Shown: positions 16,723-25,117, counted from the stretch's first letter. The stretch: 64,000 nucleotides of DNA from Pseudomonas viridiflava (GCF_900590885.1 NZ_UUON01000009.1:143039-207038), one strand, 5' to 3'. Made by a program: numbers and translations. The notes: a model not told the origin generated them from the letters alone.

Positions 16723-17655
16723 TCATCTATCCCAATACGGCACCACCCCAAAACACTCCACAAAATAATCAATCACTGTACGCACCTTCAGCGACAACCG
16801 CCGGCTGCCTGGCCACAACGCGGCGATCTGCTGCGGCTCCAGAGTGGTTGCCACTTCATAGTCGGTGAGTACCGCCTGCAAGGTGCCGGCGCGCAGGCCT
16901 TCGCCGATCAGCCAGGACGGAAACACCACCAGCCCCAGGCCCTGTTCGGCGGCATGGGTGAGGGTGTCGGCATGGTTACCGGTGATCGGGCCCTTGACGC
17001 TGTAGGGTTTCCAGTCGCCGTGGCCCTTGCGGAAGAACCAGCGTTGCTGGCCGGTGATGCCTTTGTAGGCCAGGCACTGGTGGTTGAGCAGTTCGTCTGG
17101 GTGGTGCGGCGTGCCGTGCCGTGCCAGGTAGGCGGGGCTGGCGGCGATGCGAAAGCGTTGGGGCGCGAAGATGCGCGCCTGCATGCTGGAGTCGTTGAGC
17201 ACGCCGATGCGGAACATCAAGTCGGTGCCGTCCTGCAGGGGGTCGACGTAGGTGTCGGTCTGCTGGATATCCAGCTGCAGCTTCGGATAGCGCCGGCACA
17301 GTTCGCCCAGCCACGGTGACAGATGGCGCTGACCGAACACCATTGGCGCATTGATGCGCACCAGGCCGCTGGGTTCGTTTTCCTGCTCCTGAAGTTCCTG
17401 GCCGGCAGCTTCCAGTTGTTCGAGCAGCAAGCGCGCATGCCGCCCGAGCAGGCGCCCGGCCTCGGTGGGGCTGACCGCGCGGGTGTGGCGATAGAGCAAT
17501 TGCTGGCCGAGGGCCTGCTCCATCAGCTGGATTTGCCGGGAGATCGAGGAGGGCGCCAGGCCTTCGCGGCGTGCCACTTCCGAAAAGCTGCCGTGGTCCA
17601 GCACCGCTACAAACAGGCGCAAGGCCTTGAAACTCAATTCATTCAAACCCTGCAT
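16723..17655 (-). CDS. LysR-family transcriptional regulator
   Basis: A 310-residue LysR protein: winged helix-turn-helix at residues about 5-65 (LRLFVAVLDHGSFSEVARRE, then LAPSSISRQIQLMEQALG) and a substrate-binding effector domain to the end. It is of the CrgA/DsdC-like group by its RINAPMVFGQRHLSPWLGEL segment. In-frame codons run about 1 kb further upstream but cross the divergent transporter genes, so the ATG at 17655 is used. It is transcribed away from the two DUF606 transporter genes, which it probably controls. Confidence 0.9.
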   Translation of the reverse strand: MQGLNELSFKALRLFVAVLDHGSFSEVARREGLAPSSISRQIQLMEQALGQQLLYRHTRAVSPTEAGRLLGRHARLLLEQLEAAGQELQEQENEPSGLVRINAPMVFGQRHLSPWLGELCRRYPKLQLDIQQTDTYVDPLQDGTDLMFRIGVLNDSSMQARIFAPQRFRIAASPAYLARHGTPHHPDELLNHQCLAYKGITGQQRWFFRKGHGDWKPYSVKGPITGNHADTLTHAAEQGLGLVVFPSWLIGEGLRAGTLQAVLTDYEVATTLEPQQIAALWPGSRRLSLKVRTVIDYFVECFGVVPYWDR

Positions 17656-17772
17656 CGTGGCTCCGTGCTGTGCGTAATGCGCAAAGGTGTTATCCGCATG
17701 CTCCCATTTATCGCACAGGACGGCCACCGGATAATGCGCGCCATGTTTCCTTTCTTGACGCGCAGGTGATGT

Positions 17773-18261
17773 ATGCAGGCCAGTTCCATCGAGGGTGTAG
17801 CGCAGGCTACGCCGAAAAAAAACCTTCTGCGGTTGCTGTTGTTGCCGCTGGTGATCCTGGCCGGTATGGGCCTGTCGGTGGAGGCCGGTTTGCTCGGGCC
17901 TCTGGGTGGGCAGGTCGGGCATTTGTGGGCGACCCTGAGCATCTTCGGCGTCGGCACGGCGATCCTGTTTTTGCTGCTGCTGTTCAGCGGCCCGCAAAAG
18001 GGCCCGGCCTTGACCGACCTGCCGCGCTGGCAGCTGATCGGCGGCTTTTTGGGGCCGATGTACGTGGTGGTGCTGACCCTGGCCACGCCGCATATCGGTA
18101 TCGCGATGACCATGATCGCGATTCTGTCCGGCCAAGTCGGCAAGAGTGTACTGATCGACCATTTCGGCTGGTTCGGCACGGCGCGCAAACGCGTGAATGG
18201 CGAGCGCTGGATTGCCCTGGCGCTGATTGTGGCGGCACTTGTTTTGATTGCGCGAGGATAA
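17773..18261 (+). CDS. DMT-superfamily DUF606 transporter, first half-protein
   Basis: A 162-residue integral membrane protein with five hydrophobic segments (for example LLLLPLVILAGMGLSVEAGL and MYVVVLTLATPHIGIAMTMI). DUF606 proteins are five-helix relatives of the drug/metabolite transporters and are often encoded in pairs that presumably pair in the membrane. The second copy follows at a four-base gap. Substrate unknown; the divergent LysR gene is the likely regulator. Confidence 0.82.
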   Translation: MQASSIEGVAQATPKKNLLRLLLLPLVILAGMGLSVEAGLLGPLGGQVGHLWATLSIFGVGTAILFLLLLFSGPQKGPALTDLPRWQLIGGFLGPMYVVVLTLATPHIGIAMTMIAILSGQVGKSVLIDHFGWFGTARKRVNGERWIALALIVAALVLIARG

Positions 18262-18265
18262 GGCG

Positions 18266-18718
18266 ATGAATCTGATTCTGTTATTGGTCGTAGTGGTTGC
18301 CGCCGGCGCGGTCCTGAGTGTGCAGGCGGCAATCAACGGTCGGCTGGGCCAGACGGTTGGCGTGCTGCGCAGCAGCCTGGTGACCTTTTCGGTCGGCGCG
18401 CTGGTCACTGCGCTGTTGATTTTCTTCTTCGAACCGGCCAAGGCCGTAAGCCTGCTGGACGTGCCCAAGTGGCAGTTGACCGGCGCGTTGTTTGGCGTGG
18501 TGTACATGATGGTGATGGTCGGCGCGGTGCCGGTCGTGGGCACTGCGGTCGCCACCGTGGCGGTGATCACCGGGCAGTTGGGCATGGGCATGCTGATCGA
18601 CAACTTCGGCTGGCTGGGCAACCCGGCGATTGAACTGTCGAGCGGTCGCATCGTGGCGATGGTGTGTTTGGCCTTGGCGCTGGTGTTCATGTACCGCAGC
18701 AATACGCGCACCGACTGA
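18266..18718 (+). CDS. DMT-superfamily DUF606 transporter, second half-protein
   Basis: A 150-residue five-helix DUF606 protein beginning MNLILLLVVVVAAGAVLSV and carrying the same AINGRLGQTVG-type loop found in the family. Start at 18266 (ATG after TAAGGCG) is preferred over an upstream in-frame codon inside the first gene. It is a divergent paralogue of the preceding gene: both contain a segment ending GQ(V/L)G..(V/M)LID(H/N)FGW(F/L)G. The two probably form an antiparallel heterodimer, as small paired transporters do. Confidence 0.82.
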   Translation: MNLILLLVVVVAAGAVLSVQAAINGRLGQTVGVLRSSLVTFSVGALVTALLIFFFEPAKAVSLLDVPKWQLTGALFGVVYMMVMVGAVPVVGTAVATVAVITGQLGMGMLIDNFGWLGNPAIELSSGRIVAMVCLALALVFMYRSNTRTD

Positions 18719-18807
18719 CAGGATGAACCATTGGCGCTGGGCGACAGTCATTGCTTAAGGTGCCGGCGCCCGCCGCACCGGGACGACCATGAAGAAGGAG
18801 TCTGACC

Positions 18808-18978
18808 ATGCCTGATAAAACCTGTGCCTGCCCACACTGCAAGTGTGTGCTGGGTGTTGATGCGGTGATGAAGGACGGCAAGGGCTATTGCTGCCAGGGC
18901 TGTGCCGAGCACCATGCGCACGGTGAGCCGTGTGCGGCGGCGACGGGCTGTGAGTGTGCCAAGTCGGCCCATGGCTAA
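18808..18978 (+). CDS. Bacterial metallothionein
   Basis: A 56-residue cysteine-rich protein starting MPDKTCACPHCKCVLG and containing YCCQGCAEHHAHGEPC and TGCECAKSAHG: ten Cys and several His in the spacing of the pseudomonad BmtA/SmtA metallothioneins that bind Zn2+ and Cd2+. AGAAGGAG at 18793-18800 is a strong ribosome site. The reading frame was found directly in the sequence because it is very short. It lies downstream of the transporter pair and may be read from it or from its own promoter in the 89-base gap. Confidence 0.92.
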   Translation: MPDKTCACPHCKCVLGVDAVMKDGKGYCCQGCAEHHAHGEPCAAATGCECAKSAHG

Positions 18979-18989
18979 ACGCGGTTGAT

Positions 18990-19082
18990 AATGTGGGAGG
19001 GGGCTTGCCCCCGATGAGGGAGTGTCAGTACAGGTATCTGTGACTGACACACCGCCATCGGGGGCAAGCCCCCTCCCACATT
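18990..19082. repeat. REPIN (inverted REP doublet)
   Basis: Left arm AATGTGGGAGGGGGCTTGCC and right arm its complement, enclosing a spacer with a second internal inverted motif (AGTGTCAGT / ACTGACAC). It separates the metallothionein gene from the converging small genes. Confidence 0.92.
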
Positions 19083-19100
19083 TGCTCTGTGTTGATTGGG

Positions 19101-19373
19101 TTATTGGGTTTCCAGTTCCAGGCGCAGGCTGTGATCGGATAAGTGCTGTCGGTCCTTCACGACGCCGCTGGTGCGCCGCCCCTCCAGCGCAAATACCACG
19201 GTTTGCGCGTCATGCAAATCGTCCGGCAGCGGCTGGAACACCTTCAGCACCAGCCAACCGGGCTTATGTTGCAAGCTGACGTGACACTCTGCGTGCCTGG
19301 CCAGCGGCCCGAACAGGGTGTCCTGGGTGTAATCGATCCGCGCCTTGCCGTTGACCTGTGCGGGTAAAGCCAT
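19101..19373 (-). CDS. Small hypothetical protein
   Basis: A 90-residue protein of no family I recognise. It begins MALPAQVNGKARIDYTQDTL, is beta-rich by pattern, and has no signal peptide or membrane segment. It follows another small gene (19390-19632) by 16 bases on the same strand, suggesting a two-gene operon. Codon use is like the neighbours, so it is probably real. Confidence 0.6.
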   Translation of the reverse strand: MALPAQVNGKARIDYTQDTLFGPLARHAECHVSLQHKPGWLVLKVFQPLPDDLHDAQTVVFALEGRRTSGVVKDRQHLSDHSLRLELETQ

Positions 19374-19389
19374 CGTTTTCTCTCCTTGA

Positions 19390-19632
19390 TCAAGCCTGGG
19401 CGCGCGCGTCCGAGCGGCGCCATTGCACGTTGGTAATGCCGAATTTCTCGGCTTGCTGCTGGCTGGTCTTCTTCACCTGCTCACGGGCGAACCGGCCGAT
19501 ACGGCCCACGCCGGCATCGCAACTCGCCCAATGCCAGGCTTCGGCCGCATCGAGCTTCTCCAGGCGGATGATGAAGGACTTGGGCTCGCCATGCAGGGTG
19601 TAGTCGATCACAAACAGTTTTGCGTTATTCAT
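19390..19632 (-). CDS. Small hypothetical protein, pseudomonad-specific (possibly DUF6555)
   Basis: An 80-residue soluble protein: MNNAKLFVIDYTLHGEPKSF, then a conserved-looking EAWHWASCDAGVGRIGRFA and a basic C-terminus. I have a memory of similar small Pseudomonas proteins grouped as DUF6555 but cannot verify it. No function is known. It forms a likely operon with 19101-19373. Confidence 0.6.
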   Translation of the reverse strand: MNNAKLFVIDYTLHGEPKSFIIRLEKLDAAEAWHWASCDAGVGRIGRFAREQVKKTSQQQAEKFGITNVQWRRSDARAQA

Positions 19633-19717
19633 TGGCCCATCGATCCTGGTGGTCTAAAGCTAGTGATCGCCCAGGGCGGCAAAAATTCACTCGGATTGTC
19701 GGACGGTCGTCACTACC

Positions 19718-20527
19718 ATGGCGGCTTACCCTGGCTGGATGTGTACCCCCATGGCCCTGGCTGCGCCCCCCGATCTCAGTGACCACGCCGTCCCCGTGCA
19801 ACCTCTGGCGCGCACCTACCCGCGCGGCTTGTATGTGGAGCCCCATAGCCACGACTGGGGCCAATTGCTGTATGCCATGAGCGGCGTGATGTGGGTCGAA
19901 ACGCCCCGCGAAGCCCTGGTGGTGCCGCCCCAGCGCGCCGTATGGCTGCCGCCGGGAGTGGAGCATGGGATTCGCGTGGTGTCGGATTTGCAGATGCGCA
20001 ACATCTACCTGCGCCCGGCGCTGGCGGCGACGTTGGACAGCCAGGTGCAGGTGATCGAAGTGGGCGGGCTGTTGCGCGAGCTGATCGTGACGCTGGTGGA
20101 GCAGGGCGACAGCGGTGACGCGGGCTACTACGACGCGGTGGTCGGCCTGGCATTGCTGGAACTGCAACGCGCGCGCCGCTCGCAGATCCGCATCGCCATG
20201 CCGGTGGCGGCCGACCGGCGTCTGATCAACGCGTGCCAGGCAGTGATGGCCACGCCGTCGCTGGAGATCCCGTTCGAGCAGCATGCCGAAACGGCCGGTG
20301 CCAGCGTGCGCACCCTGGCGCGGTTATTCCAGAACCATCTGGGCATGGGCTTCGCTGAATGGCGCCGCCAGGTGCAACTGGCCACGGCGGTGGCGGAGTT
20401 GATCCAGGGTGAACCGGTCAGCGGCATTGCGCGCTCCTTGGGTTACTCGCCGAGCAGCTTCAGCGACATGTTCCGCCGCGAACTGGGGATGGCGCCGTCG
20501 CAGTATGTGAGTTGGCCGAAATCCTGA
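19718..20527 (+). CDS. AraC-family regulator with cupin domain
   Basis: A 269-residue regulator like the one at 12117: cupin half (LYVEPHSHDWGQLLYAMSG, VVPPQRAVWLPPGVEHGI) and a C-terminal AraC domain (ETAGASVRTLARLFQNHLGM, and GIARSLGYSPSSFSDMFRREL). Alternative starts at 19739 and 19751 are equally compatible with the family. It precedes a XapX gene and a quinone-oxidoreductase-like gene on the same strand, which it may control. The two AraC proteins in this stretch share the sequence VPPQRA(I/V)W(V/L)PxGVxH, so they are paralogues. Confidence 0.85.
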   Translation: MAAYPGWMCTPMALAAPPDLSDHAVPVQPLARTYPRGLYVEPHSHDWGQLLYAMSGVMWVETPREALVVPPQRAVWLPPGVEHGIRVVSDLQMRNIYLRPALAATLDSQVQVIEVGGLLRELIVTLVEQGDSGDAGYYDAVVGLALLELQRARRSQIRIAMPVAADRRLINACQAVMATPSLEIPFEQHAETAGASVRTLARLFQNHLGMGFAEWRRQVQLATAVAELIQGEPVSGIARSLGYSPSSFSDMFRRELGMAPSQYVSWPKS

Positions 20528-20597
20528 AGCACTTGGCCGATGCTTCAGGAGTGGGCTCTCTAGACTGAGCCCATCAATCAGTCAGGCGCCAACCCCC

Positions 20598-20771
20598 ATG
20601 AATTATCTGATCTCCCTAGGCATCGGCCTGTTCGTCGGCGTGATCTACGGCGCCCTGGATTTCCGCTCGCCCGCGCCGCCGGCCATCGCCCTGGTGGGCC
20701 TGATGGGCATGCTGCTCGGCGAAAAGCTGTGGCCCATGGGACGCCAGTTGGTCAGCGGTTGGTTGTCTTGA
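20598..20771 (+). CDS. XapX-domain small membrane protein (DUF1427)
   Basis: A 57-residue protein with two hydrophobic helices: MNYLISLGIGLFVGVIYGAL and APPAIALVGLMGMLLGEKLW. The shape and the FxGVIYxLxxxxSPAPPxxALxGLxGxLxG pattern are those of the XapX/DUF1427 family. Function is not known. It lies between an AraC regulator and an oxidoreductase gene (28 bases upstream of the latter), so they may be one transcript. Confidence 0.88.
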   Translation: MNYLISLGIGLFVGVIYGALDFRSPAPPAIALVGLMGMLLGEKLWPMGRQLVSGWLS

Positions 20772-20799
20772 ATGTCTTTCCCTTCGATGGAGGCTGCCC

Positions 20800-21759
20800 A
20801 TGAAAGCCCTGCAATTTTCCGCCACCGGCGACCTTAATGCCCTGCGCTTTGTCGACGTCGCCACTCCGGTGCCGGCTGCCGATCAGGTGCTGGTCCAGAT
20901 CAAGGCCGCTGGCCTCAACCCCAGCGACGTCAAAAACGTGCTCGGGCGTTTCCCCTACACCACCTTGCCGCGCATTCCCGGGCGGGATTTTGCCGGGGTG
21001 GTTGTAGAGGGGCCCGAAGCCTTGATTGGCCAGGAAGTCTGGGGCACCGGCCGCGACCTGGGCTTTTTTGCCGACGGTTCCCACGCCCAATACCTCACTG
21101 TGTCGGCCAAGGGCGTGGCGTATAAACCCAGCCACCTGAGCTTTGCCCAGGCCGCCAGCCTGGGCGTGCCGTACACCACCGCCTGGGACGCCCTGGACCG
21201 CAGCGGCGTAGGCAAAGGCACGCGGTTGTTGGTGATTGGTGCCAATGGAGCCGTAGGCAGCGCGGCGCTGGCCTTGGCTAAAATTCGCGGTGCCGAGGTG
21301 TTGGGCGCGGTGCGCCGGGCGGATCAGGTCGAGGCGCTGCAGGCGCAGGGTTTTGACGCGATTGCCCTGGGCGCGCCAGAAGAACTCGGCTCGCAGGTAA
21401 ATGCGGTGTTCAAGGGCGGTGCCGATGTGATCTTCGACACCACTGGTTTCTGGCTGCCTGCGGCCGTGGCAGGCCTGGCGCCGTTCGGGCGCATCGCGAT
21501 CATCGCCGCACCGGTGGACGGCCACGTGCAACTGCCGGCCCTGGCCCTGTATCGCAAGGGTGGCTCGGTGGTGGGGATCAATTCGTTGCTCTACAACTGC
21601 GAGCAGTGCGCGGTGATGCTGGAGCAGTTCGGGCGCTTCTTCGATGAAGGGCTGCTGCCACTGCCCACCGGCCTGCGCGAAGTGGCGCTGGCGGATGGGG
21701 TGCAGTGTTTTGAAGAGGTGAATCACGGCAGTGCGGACAAGATCATCTTCCTGCCTTAA
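20800..21759 (+). CDS. Zinc-independent MDR-family quinone/alcohol oxidoreductase
   Basis: A 319-residue medium-chain dehydrogenase/reductase. The GroES-like half shows IKAAGLNPSDVKNVLGRFP and GRDFAGVVVEGP; the Rossmann half has VIGANGAVGSAALALAKIRG for NADPH. The Cys/His zinc ligands of alcohol dehydrogenases are missing, so it is a quinone-oxidoreductase-like (QOR/zeta-crystallin) member. The family reduces quinones or alpha,beta-unsaturated carbonyls. Its AraC neighbour suggests inducible detoxification. Confidence 0.87.
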   Translation: MKALQFSATGDLNALRFVDVATPVPAADQVLVQIKAAGLNPSDVKNVLGRFPYTTLPRIPGRDFAGVVVEGPEALIGQEVWGTGRDLGFFADGSHAQYLTVSAKGVAYKPSHLSFAQAASLGVPYTTAWDALDRSGVGKGTRLLVIGANGAVGSAALALAKIRGAEVLGAVRRADQVEALQAQGFDAIALGAPEELGSQVNAVFKGGADVIFDTTGFWLPAAVAGLAPFGRIAIIAAPVDGHVQLPALALYRKGGSVVGINSLLYNCEQCAVMLEQFGRFFDEGLLPLPTGLREVALADGVQCFEEVNHGSADKIIFLP

Positions 21760-21767
21760 CCCAATCA

Positions 21768-21815
21768 AATGTGGGAGGGGCGGTGCGACGATTCGACTTG
21801 TCCCCTCCCACATTT
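21768..21815. repeat. Single REP hairpin (GGCGGTGCGACG type)
   Basis: Arms AATGTGGGAGGGG and CCCCTCCCACATT flank the core CGGTGCGACGATTCGACTTG. A nearly identical element in inverse orientation lies at 27233-27281 (one base different). It is distinct from the cttGCCCCC REPIN arms. It sits between an oxidoreductase and a converging permease gene. Confidence 0.92.
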
Positions 21816-21824
21816 TTATCTGCG

Positions 21825-22853
21825 CTAGGCCTCGGGAACACCTTTTTCCCAGGCCGACCAGTTCTTCAGAATCGCCTGCACCAGCGGGTTCCCCGTGCGG
21901 TACAGGTTCTCCAGCGCCGGTACAAAGCCGCCCTGGTCGGCGTATTTGAGCAGGTTGTCGACTTCGCTGTAGCCGGGGTACGGCCGGTCGAAATCGGAAC
22001 CGGCGCGCACCACAGCCAGGCGTTGGATATCCACCAGGCCTTCGCGACTGGCGCGCAGCAGGGCCTCGTAGGTGGAGTTGTCTTCCTGCTGGGTGGTGCA
22101 GTACTCGCCTTTGTTATCCGTCAGCAGCTTGGTCCAGACTTCGGCGCGTTCGCTCAGGCGTGTACCGGAGAACCAGGTGTTGCCCGCCAGGGTGTCGCAG
22201 CGGGTGACCTGCGGCGGCTGGTTGGCCGGTGCGGCCGGGTAGTGTTTGCGCCAGGCACTGGATTCCTTGCTCTCCGTCAGCTCCACCTTGTGTGACAAGG
22301 CAAACGCCTTGGCTTGCAGCTTGGGGTTGAGCTCGAACACTTCGGTCTTGTAGTCCAGCGGCGGTTTCTCGTTGGGACCCTTGGTGTTGATGCCGATGTA
22401 GCCGGTTGGCCAATCCTTGGGCGCATCCCGCGAGTCCAGCTCCCACTGAGTGCCGAATTCCACCAGGTAATGGGCCCAGGCCGCGGTGCCGATGGTGCCG
22501 TGCTTGGGGCTGATGCCGGCAATTCCGGCGATCAGGAAATAGCTCTGGCGCAGGTCGAACTTGGTCGACAACGCCAGGGCCAGGGTGGACGCGGCGGCGT
22601 TGGCCTGGCCCATGCCGGTCACCAGCAGGCACACGTCCTGGGTGTTGCAGCGGATTACCGGGTACTCGGCGGACAGGCCCGGCACGCGCACTTCCTGCTT
22701 GAGCTCCAGGCGGTCGATCCAAGTTTGCGCCTCAGGGGCGAACATGGTGATCAGCATCACCTTGGGTTTGATCGGTGCCGGCGCAGCCGCCAGCACCACG
22801 TGGGGCAGCAGGGCCAGGCCGACGGCCAGTGAGGCTCGGGTAAAGGTTTTCAT
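21825..22853 (-). CDS. NUP-family nucleoside permease/phosphorylase-like exported protein
   Basis: A 342-residue protein with a signal peptide (MKTFTRASLAVGLALL, then VLAAAP). The mature part belongs to the purine nucleoside permease (NUP) family, with phosphorylase-like sequences KPKVMLITMFAPEA, VTGMGQANAAASTLAL and FLIAGIAGISPKHGTIG. Despite the name, the fold relates to nucleoside phosphorylases and this copy is soluble after cleavage, so periplasmic nucleoside binding or cleavage is plausible. It is encoded 14 bases after tsx and is very likely its operon partner. Confidence 0.82.
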   Translation of the reverse strand: MKTFTRASLAVGLALLPHVVLAAAPAPIKPKVMLITMFAPEAQTWIDRLELKQEVRVPGLSAEYPVIRCNTQDVCLLVTGMGQANAAASTLALALSTKFDLRQSYFLIAGIAGISPKHGTIGTAAWAHYLVEFGTQWELDSRDAPKDWPTGYIGINTKGPNEKPPLDYKTEVFELNPKLQAKAFALSHKVELTESKESSAWRKHYPAAPANQPPQVTRCDTLAGNTWFSGTRLSERAEVWTKLLTDNKGEYCTTQQEDNSTYEALLRASREGLVDIQRLAVVRAGSDFDRPYPGYSEVDNLLKYADQGGFVPALENLYRTGNPLVQAILKNWSAWEKGVPEA

Positions 22854-22867
22854 CTCATACTCCTTGA

Positions 22868-23815
22868 TCAGAATTGGTAGCCGACGCCGGCGTAGTAGCC
22901 CCAGCCGTCGGAGCGGGCGCGGAAGTTGCCCTCGCCGAAGTTCAGCTCGCTGCCGTCCTCCCAGTTGCCGCCGTTATGAAAGTACCGGCCGACCAGGGTG
23001 AAGCGCAGGTGGGTAAACGAGTACAGCAGCACGTTGGTGGCCACCGTGGAGTTGGCGGTGCGCGCCGGGTTGTCCTTGTGCAGGCTTGAGCCGAAGTCGT
23101 GGTTGGTGAAGCCGATATAGGTCAGCGAGGCGCCGTTGTCGAAGCTGGCGATGGGCACGATGTACTTCATCTGCGCGCGGTAGCCGTCCCACGAGTATTC
23201 ATTGCTGGCGCCGTAGTTTTCCCACTGGTAACGCCCGTAGAAGTTGGCCGACAGGTTGACCCGCGAGTGGGTGTCGATATCGGTGCCCAAACCGCTGTAC
23301 AGCGTGTTGGCGCGGTTGGCCTTGTTGCTGCCGTGGTCGTAGATCCAGTCAAACGCCACATACCATTCCTTGAACGGGCCGATCGCCAGGCTGCGGCCGG
23401 CCAGGTAGTCGATGGAAATACGCGGCTCATGCTCCATGAATACCGGCGAGCCATGGTCCCACACACCTTTGTCATTGCTGTTGCCGATGCCGAGGACCTT
23501 GGGCACGTCGATGTAGCCGTACAGTTCGAACGGGCCCTTGCGGCCGAAGTATTCGTATTCCAGGTACACGTCATCGGCGGGTTTGGGGCCGAAGCTGATG
23601 TCTTTGCTGCCGATCAGTGTCAGGTCCTGGTTGAACCAGTCCGACCAGTACGCGCCTTTTTTTGCCGGGCTGGCTTCCGGGCTGAGCGTTTCGCCCTGTG
23701 CTGAGTCATCGACTGGTTTTTGCTGCGCCAAAATGGGGGCACTGAGTACTCCCGTAACGGCGGCCAGTAGCAAGGAAACACCAAAGCAGGCGCGAGGCCT
23801 TGAGGTGGAGTGCAT
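22868..23815 (-). CDS. tsx: Tsx-like nucleoside-specific outer-membrane channel
   Basis: A 315-residue outer-membrane beta-barrel with a signal peptide (ending SAPILAQQ). Family features are WSDWFNQDLTLIGSKDISFG, YLEYEYFGRKGPFELYGYID, FKEWYVAFDWIYDHG and a C-terminal aromatic residue (YYAGVGYQF) for BAM insertion. It allows nucleosides across the outer membrane. It is the first gene of the operon with the NUP-family gene, and a PurR-type palindrome lies 74 bases upstream of its start. Confidence 0.88.
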   Translation of the reverse strand: MHSTSRPRACFGVSLLLAAVTGVLSAPILAQQKPVDDSAQGETLSPEASPAKKGAYWSDWFNQDLTLIGSKDISFGPKPADDVYLEYEYFGRKGPFELYGYIDVPKVLGIGNSNDKGVWDHGSPVFMEHEPRISIDYLAGRSLAIGPFKEWYVAFDWIYDHGSNKANRANTLYSGLGTDIDTHSRVNLSANFYGRYQWENYGASNEYSWDGYRAQMKYIVPIASFDNGASLTYIGFTNHDFGSSLHKDNPARTANSTVATNVLLYSFTHLRFTLVGRYFHNGGNWEDGSELNFGEGNFRARSDGWGYYAGVGYQF

Positions 23816-23888
23816 TGAAAATCCCTATTCGTACGCGGTTTGAACCCGATTCTCGGGTAACGGTGAACTTGGTTGCCAAGTTCGTTCC

Positions 23889-23900
23889 GCAAACGTTTGC
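23889..23900. promoter_or_regulatory. PurR/LacI-type operator upstream of tsx
   Basis: A perfect 12-base palindrome, GCAAACGTTTGC, which matches the core of the LacI-family PurR box (ACGCAAACGTTTGCGT). Placement upstream of tsx and the NUP-family gene fits purine- or nucleoside-responsive repression. No LacI-family regulator gene is in the window. Confidence 0.72.
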
Positions 23901-23969
23901 ACGTGGCGTACCAACTTTGATCAAGAGATTGAACAGCCTGGGAAAAATCGGAATTAGTCGACCCTTTGG

Positions 23970-24908
23970 TCAAAATTGACTGGGTGCCATTTTCTCGATG
24001 TGCTTGAACAGGTGCATCGCGGTTTCGCGCCGATACTCGCTCGGCGTCTGGTTCATCTCGATGCGAAAATGCCGGTTGAAATTCGACAGGTTGGCGTAGC
24101 CCACTTCAAAGCAGATATCCGCCACCGACATTTCGCTTTGCAACAACAAGCGGCAGGCGCGCTGCACGCGAAACTTGCGCATCAGGTCGATAAACCCGTG
24201 GCCGGTGTTGCGCTTGAAGAAGCGCGAGAAGCCCGGTTCGCTCATGTCCAGTTGTTGCGCGATCACCGACAGGCGCACGTCGCCGGTAAGTTCGCGCATC
24301 AAATAATCGAAAGCCTTGTTGATGCGTTCGGCGCTGCGTGCATCCAGGGTCGGCGCGTAGCAGGGGCTGGCCAGGGCCTTTACCTGCGGCGGCGCGGCGT
24401 TTTTCAGGGTGTCGAGCAGTCGCAGGAACAGGATCAGCCGTTGCAGGCCGTGGGCAGCGCCGATGGCTTCCATCAAATGCGCCGCCTGCAGCGCCGTTTC
24501 ACCGCTGAACTCGAGGCCGCGTCGGGCCTGTTCGAATAACGCGTGCAAGTCGCCGAGTTCCGGCAGGGTCTTGCGCAGGGCGAGCAGGGCGGCGCCGTTG
24601 AATTGCAGCACCACATCGCGACCGGCCAGGTATTCGCCGGGGGCCAATTCGCCGATCCAGTCGTGGGGCAGGTCCGGGCCGATCAGCGCGACATGCCCGG
24701 CACTGAACGCGCCAATATAGTCGCCTGCCACCAACTTGCCGCTGCCCTGGCGGATCAGGTGGATTTCGAATTCGGGGTGGTGGTTCCAGCGCGCCAGGTC
24801 ATAGGGATAGTCGTGTTCGAACCAGCGGAAACAGTGGTCCGGCTCGGGCAGGATCACCTCCAGCTCGGCGGGGCGATGCTCGAACAGGGTGGCGCGGTCG
24901 ACGGGCAT
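23970..24908 (-). CDS. AraC-family regulator (MtlR-like)
   Basis: A 312-residue AraC protein with an N-terminal cupin-like sensor (RWNHHPEFEIHLIRQGSGKL) and a C-terminal double helix-turn-helix (LSVIAQQLDMSEPGFSRFFK, VADICFEVGYANLSNFNRHF). It is divergent from a sugar-alcohol binding-protein gene and resembles in length and setting MtlR, the mannitol/arabitol/sorbitol activator of P. fluorescens. The ATG at 24908 is chosen over an upstream in-frame codon at 25040 that would enter the promoter. A large inverted repeat lies in the shared intergenic region. Confidence 0.85.
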   Translation of the reverse strand: MPVDRATLFEHRPAELEVILPEPDHCFRWFEHDYPYDLARWNHHPEFEIHLIRQGSGKLVAGDYIGAFSAGHVALIGPDLPHDWIGELAPGEYLAGRDVVLQFNGAALLALRKTLPELGDLHALFEQARRGLEFSGETALQAAHLMEAIGAAHGLQRLILFLRLLDTLKNAAPPQVKALASPCYAPTLDARSAERINKAFDYLMRELTGDVRLSVIAQQLDMSEPGFSRFFKRNTGHGFIDLMRKFRVQRACRLLLQSEMSVADICFEVGYANLSNFNRHFRIEMNQTPSEYRRETAMHLFKHIEKMAPSQF

Positions 24909-24990
24909 TGAGGCTGCCTCTTGTACAGTGGGTCCGGCCAAAATACGCGCCTCGGGCAGGCTTGCGCTACCCCCGGTTTCGCCCGGCACT

Positions 24991-25030
24991 GATACTTTTT
25001 TGATCCTGGGGCGGTGGTTAAAAAAGTATC
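24991..25030. promoter_or_regulatory. Inverted repeat in the AraC/binding-protein divergent promoter
   Basis: Perfect 11-base arms, GATACTTTTTT at 24991-25001 and AAAAAAGTATC at 25020-25030, separated by 18 bases. It lies about 90 bases before the binding-protein start and is a plausible operator for the MtlR-like regulator. The right arm's T-rich tract could instead be part of a promoter element. Confidence 0.6.
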
Positions 25031-25117
25031 GGTCGGGCATCCGCCATGCGTTTGTGACGGCCTGGCCAAGCTGCTGTAATCGGCGCTCAACAACAAAAAC
25101 AACAGGTGGATACCGCC

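Noticed and set aside
16723..18711. A 662-residue version of the LysR protein
   Set aside because: The N-terminal 350 residues cross the divergent transporter genes in a low-quality composition; the regulator family starts at the ATG at 17655.
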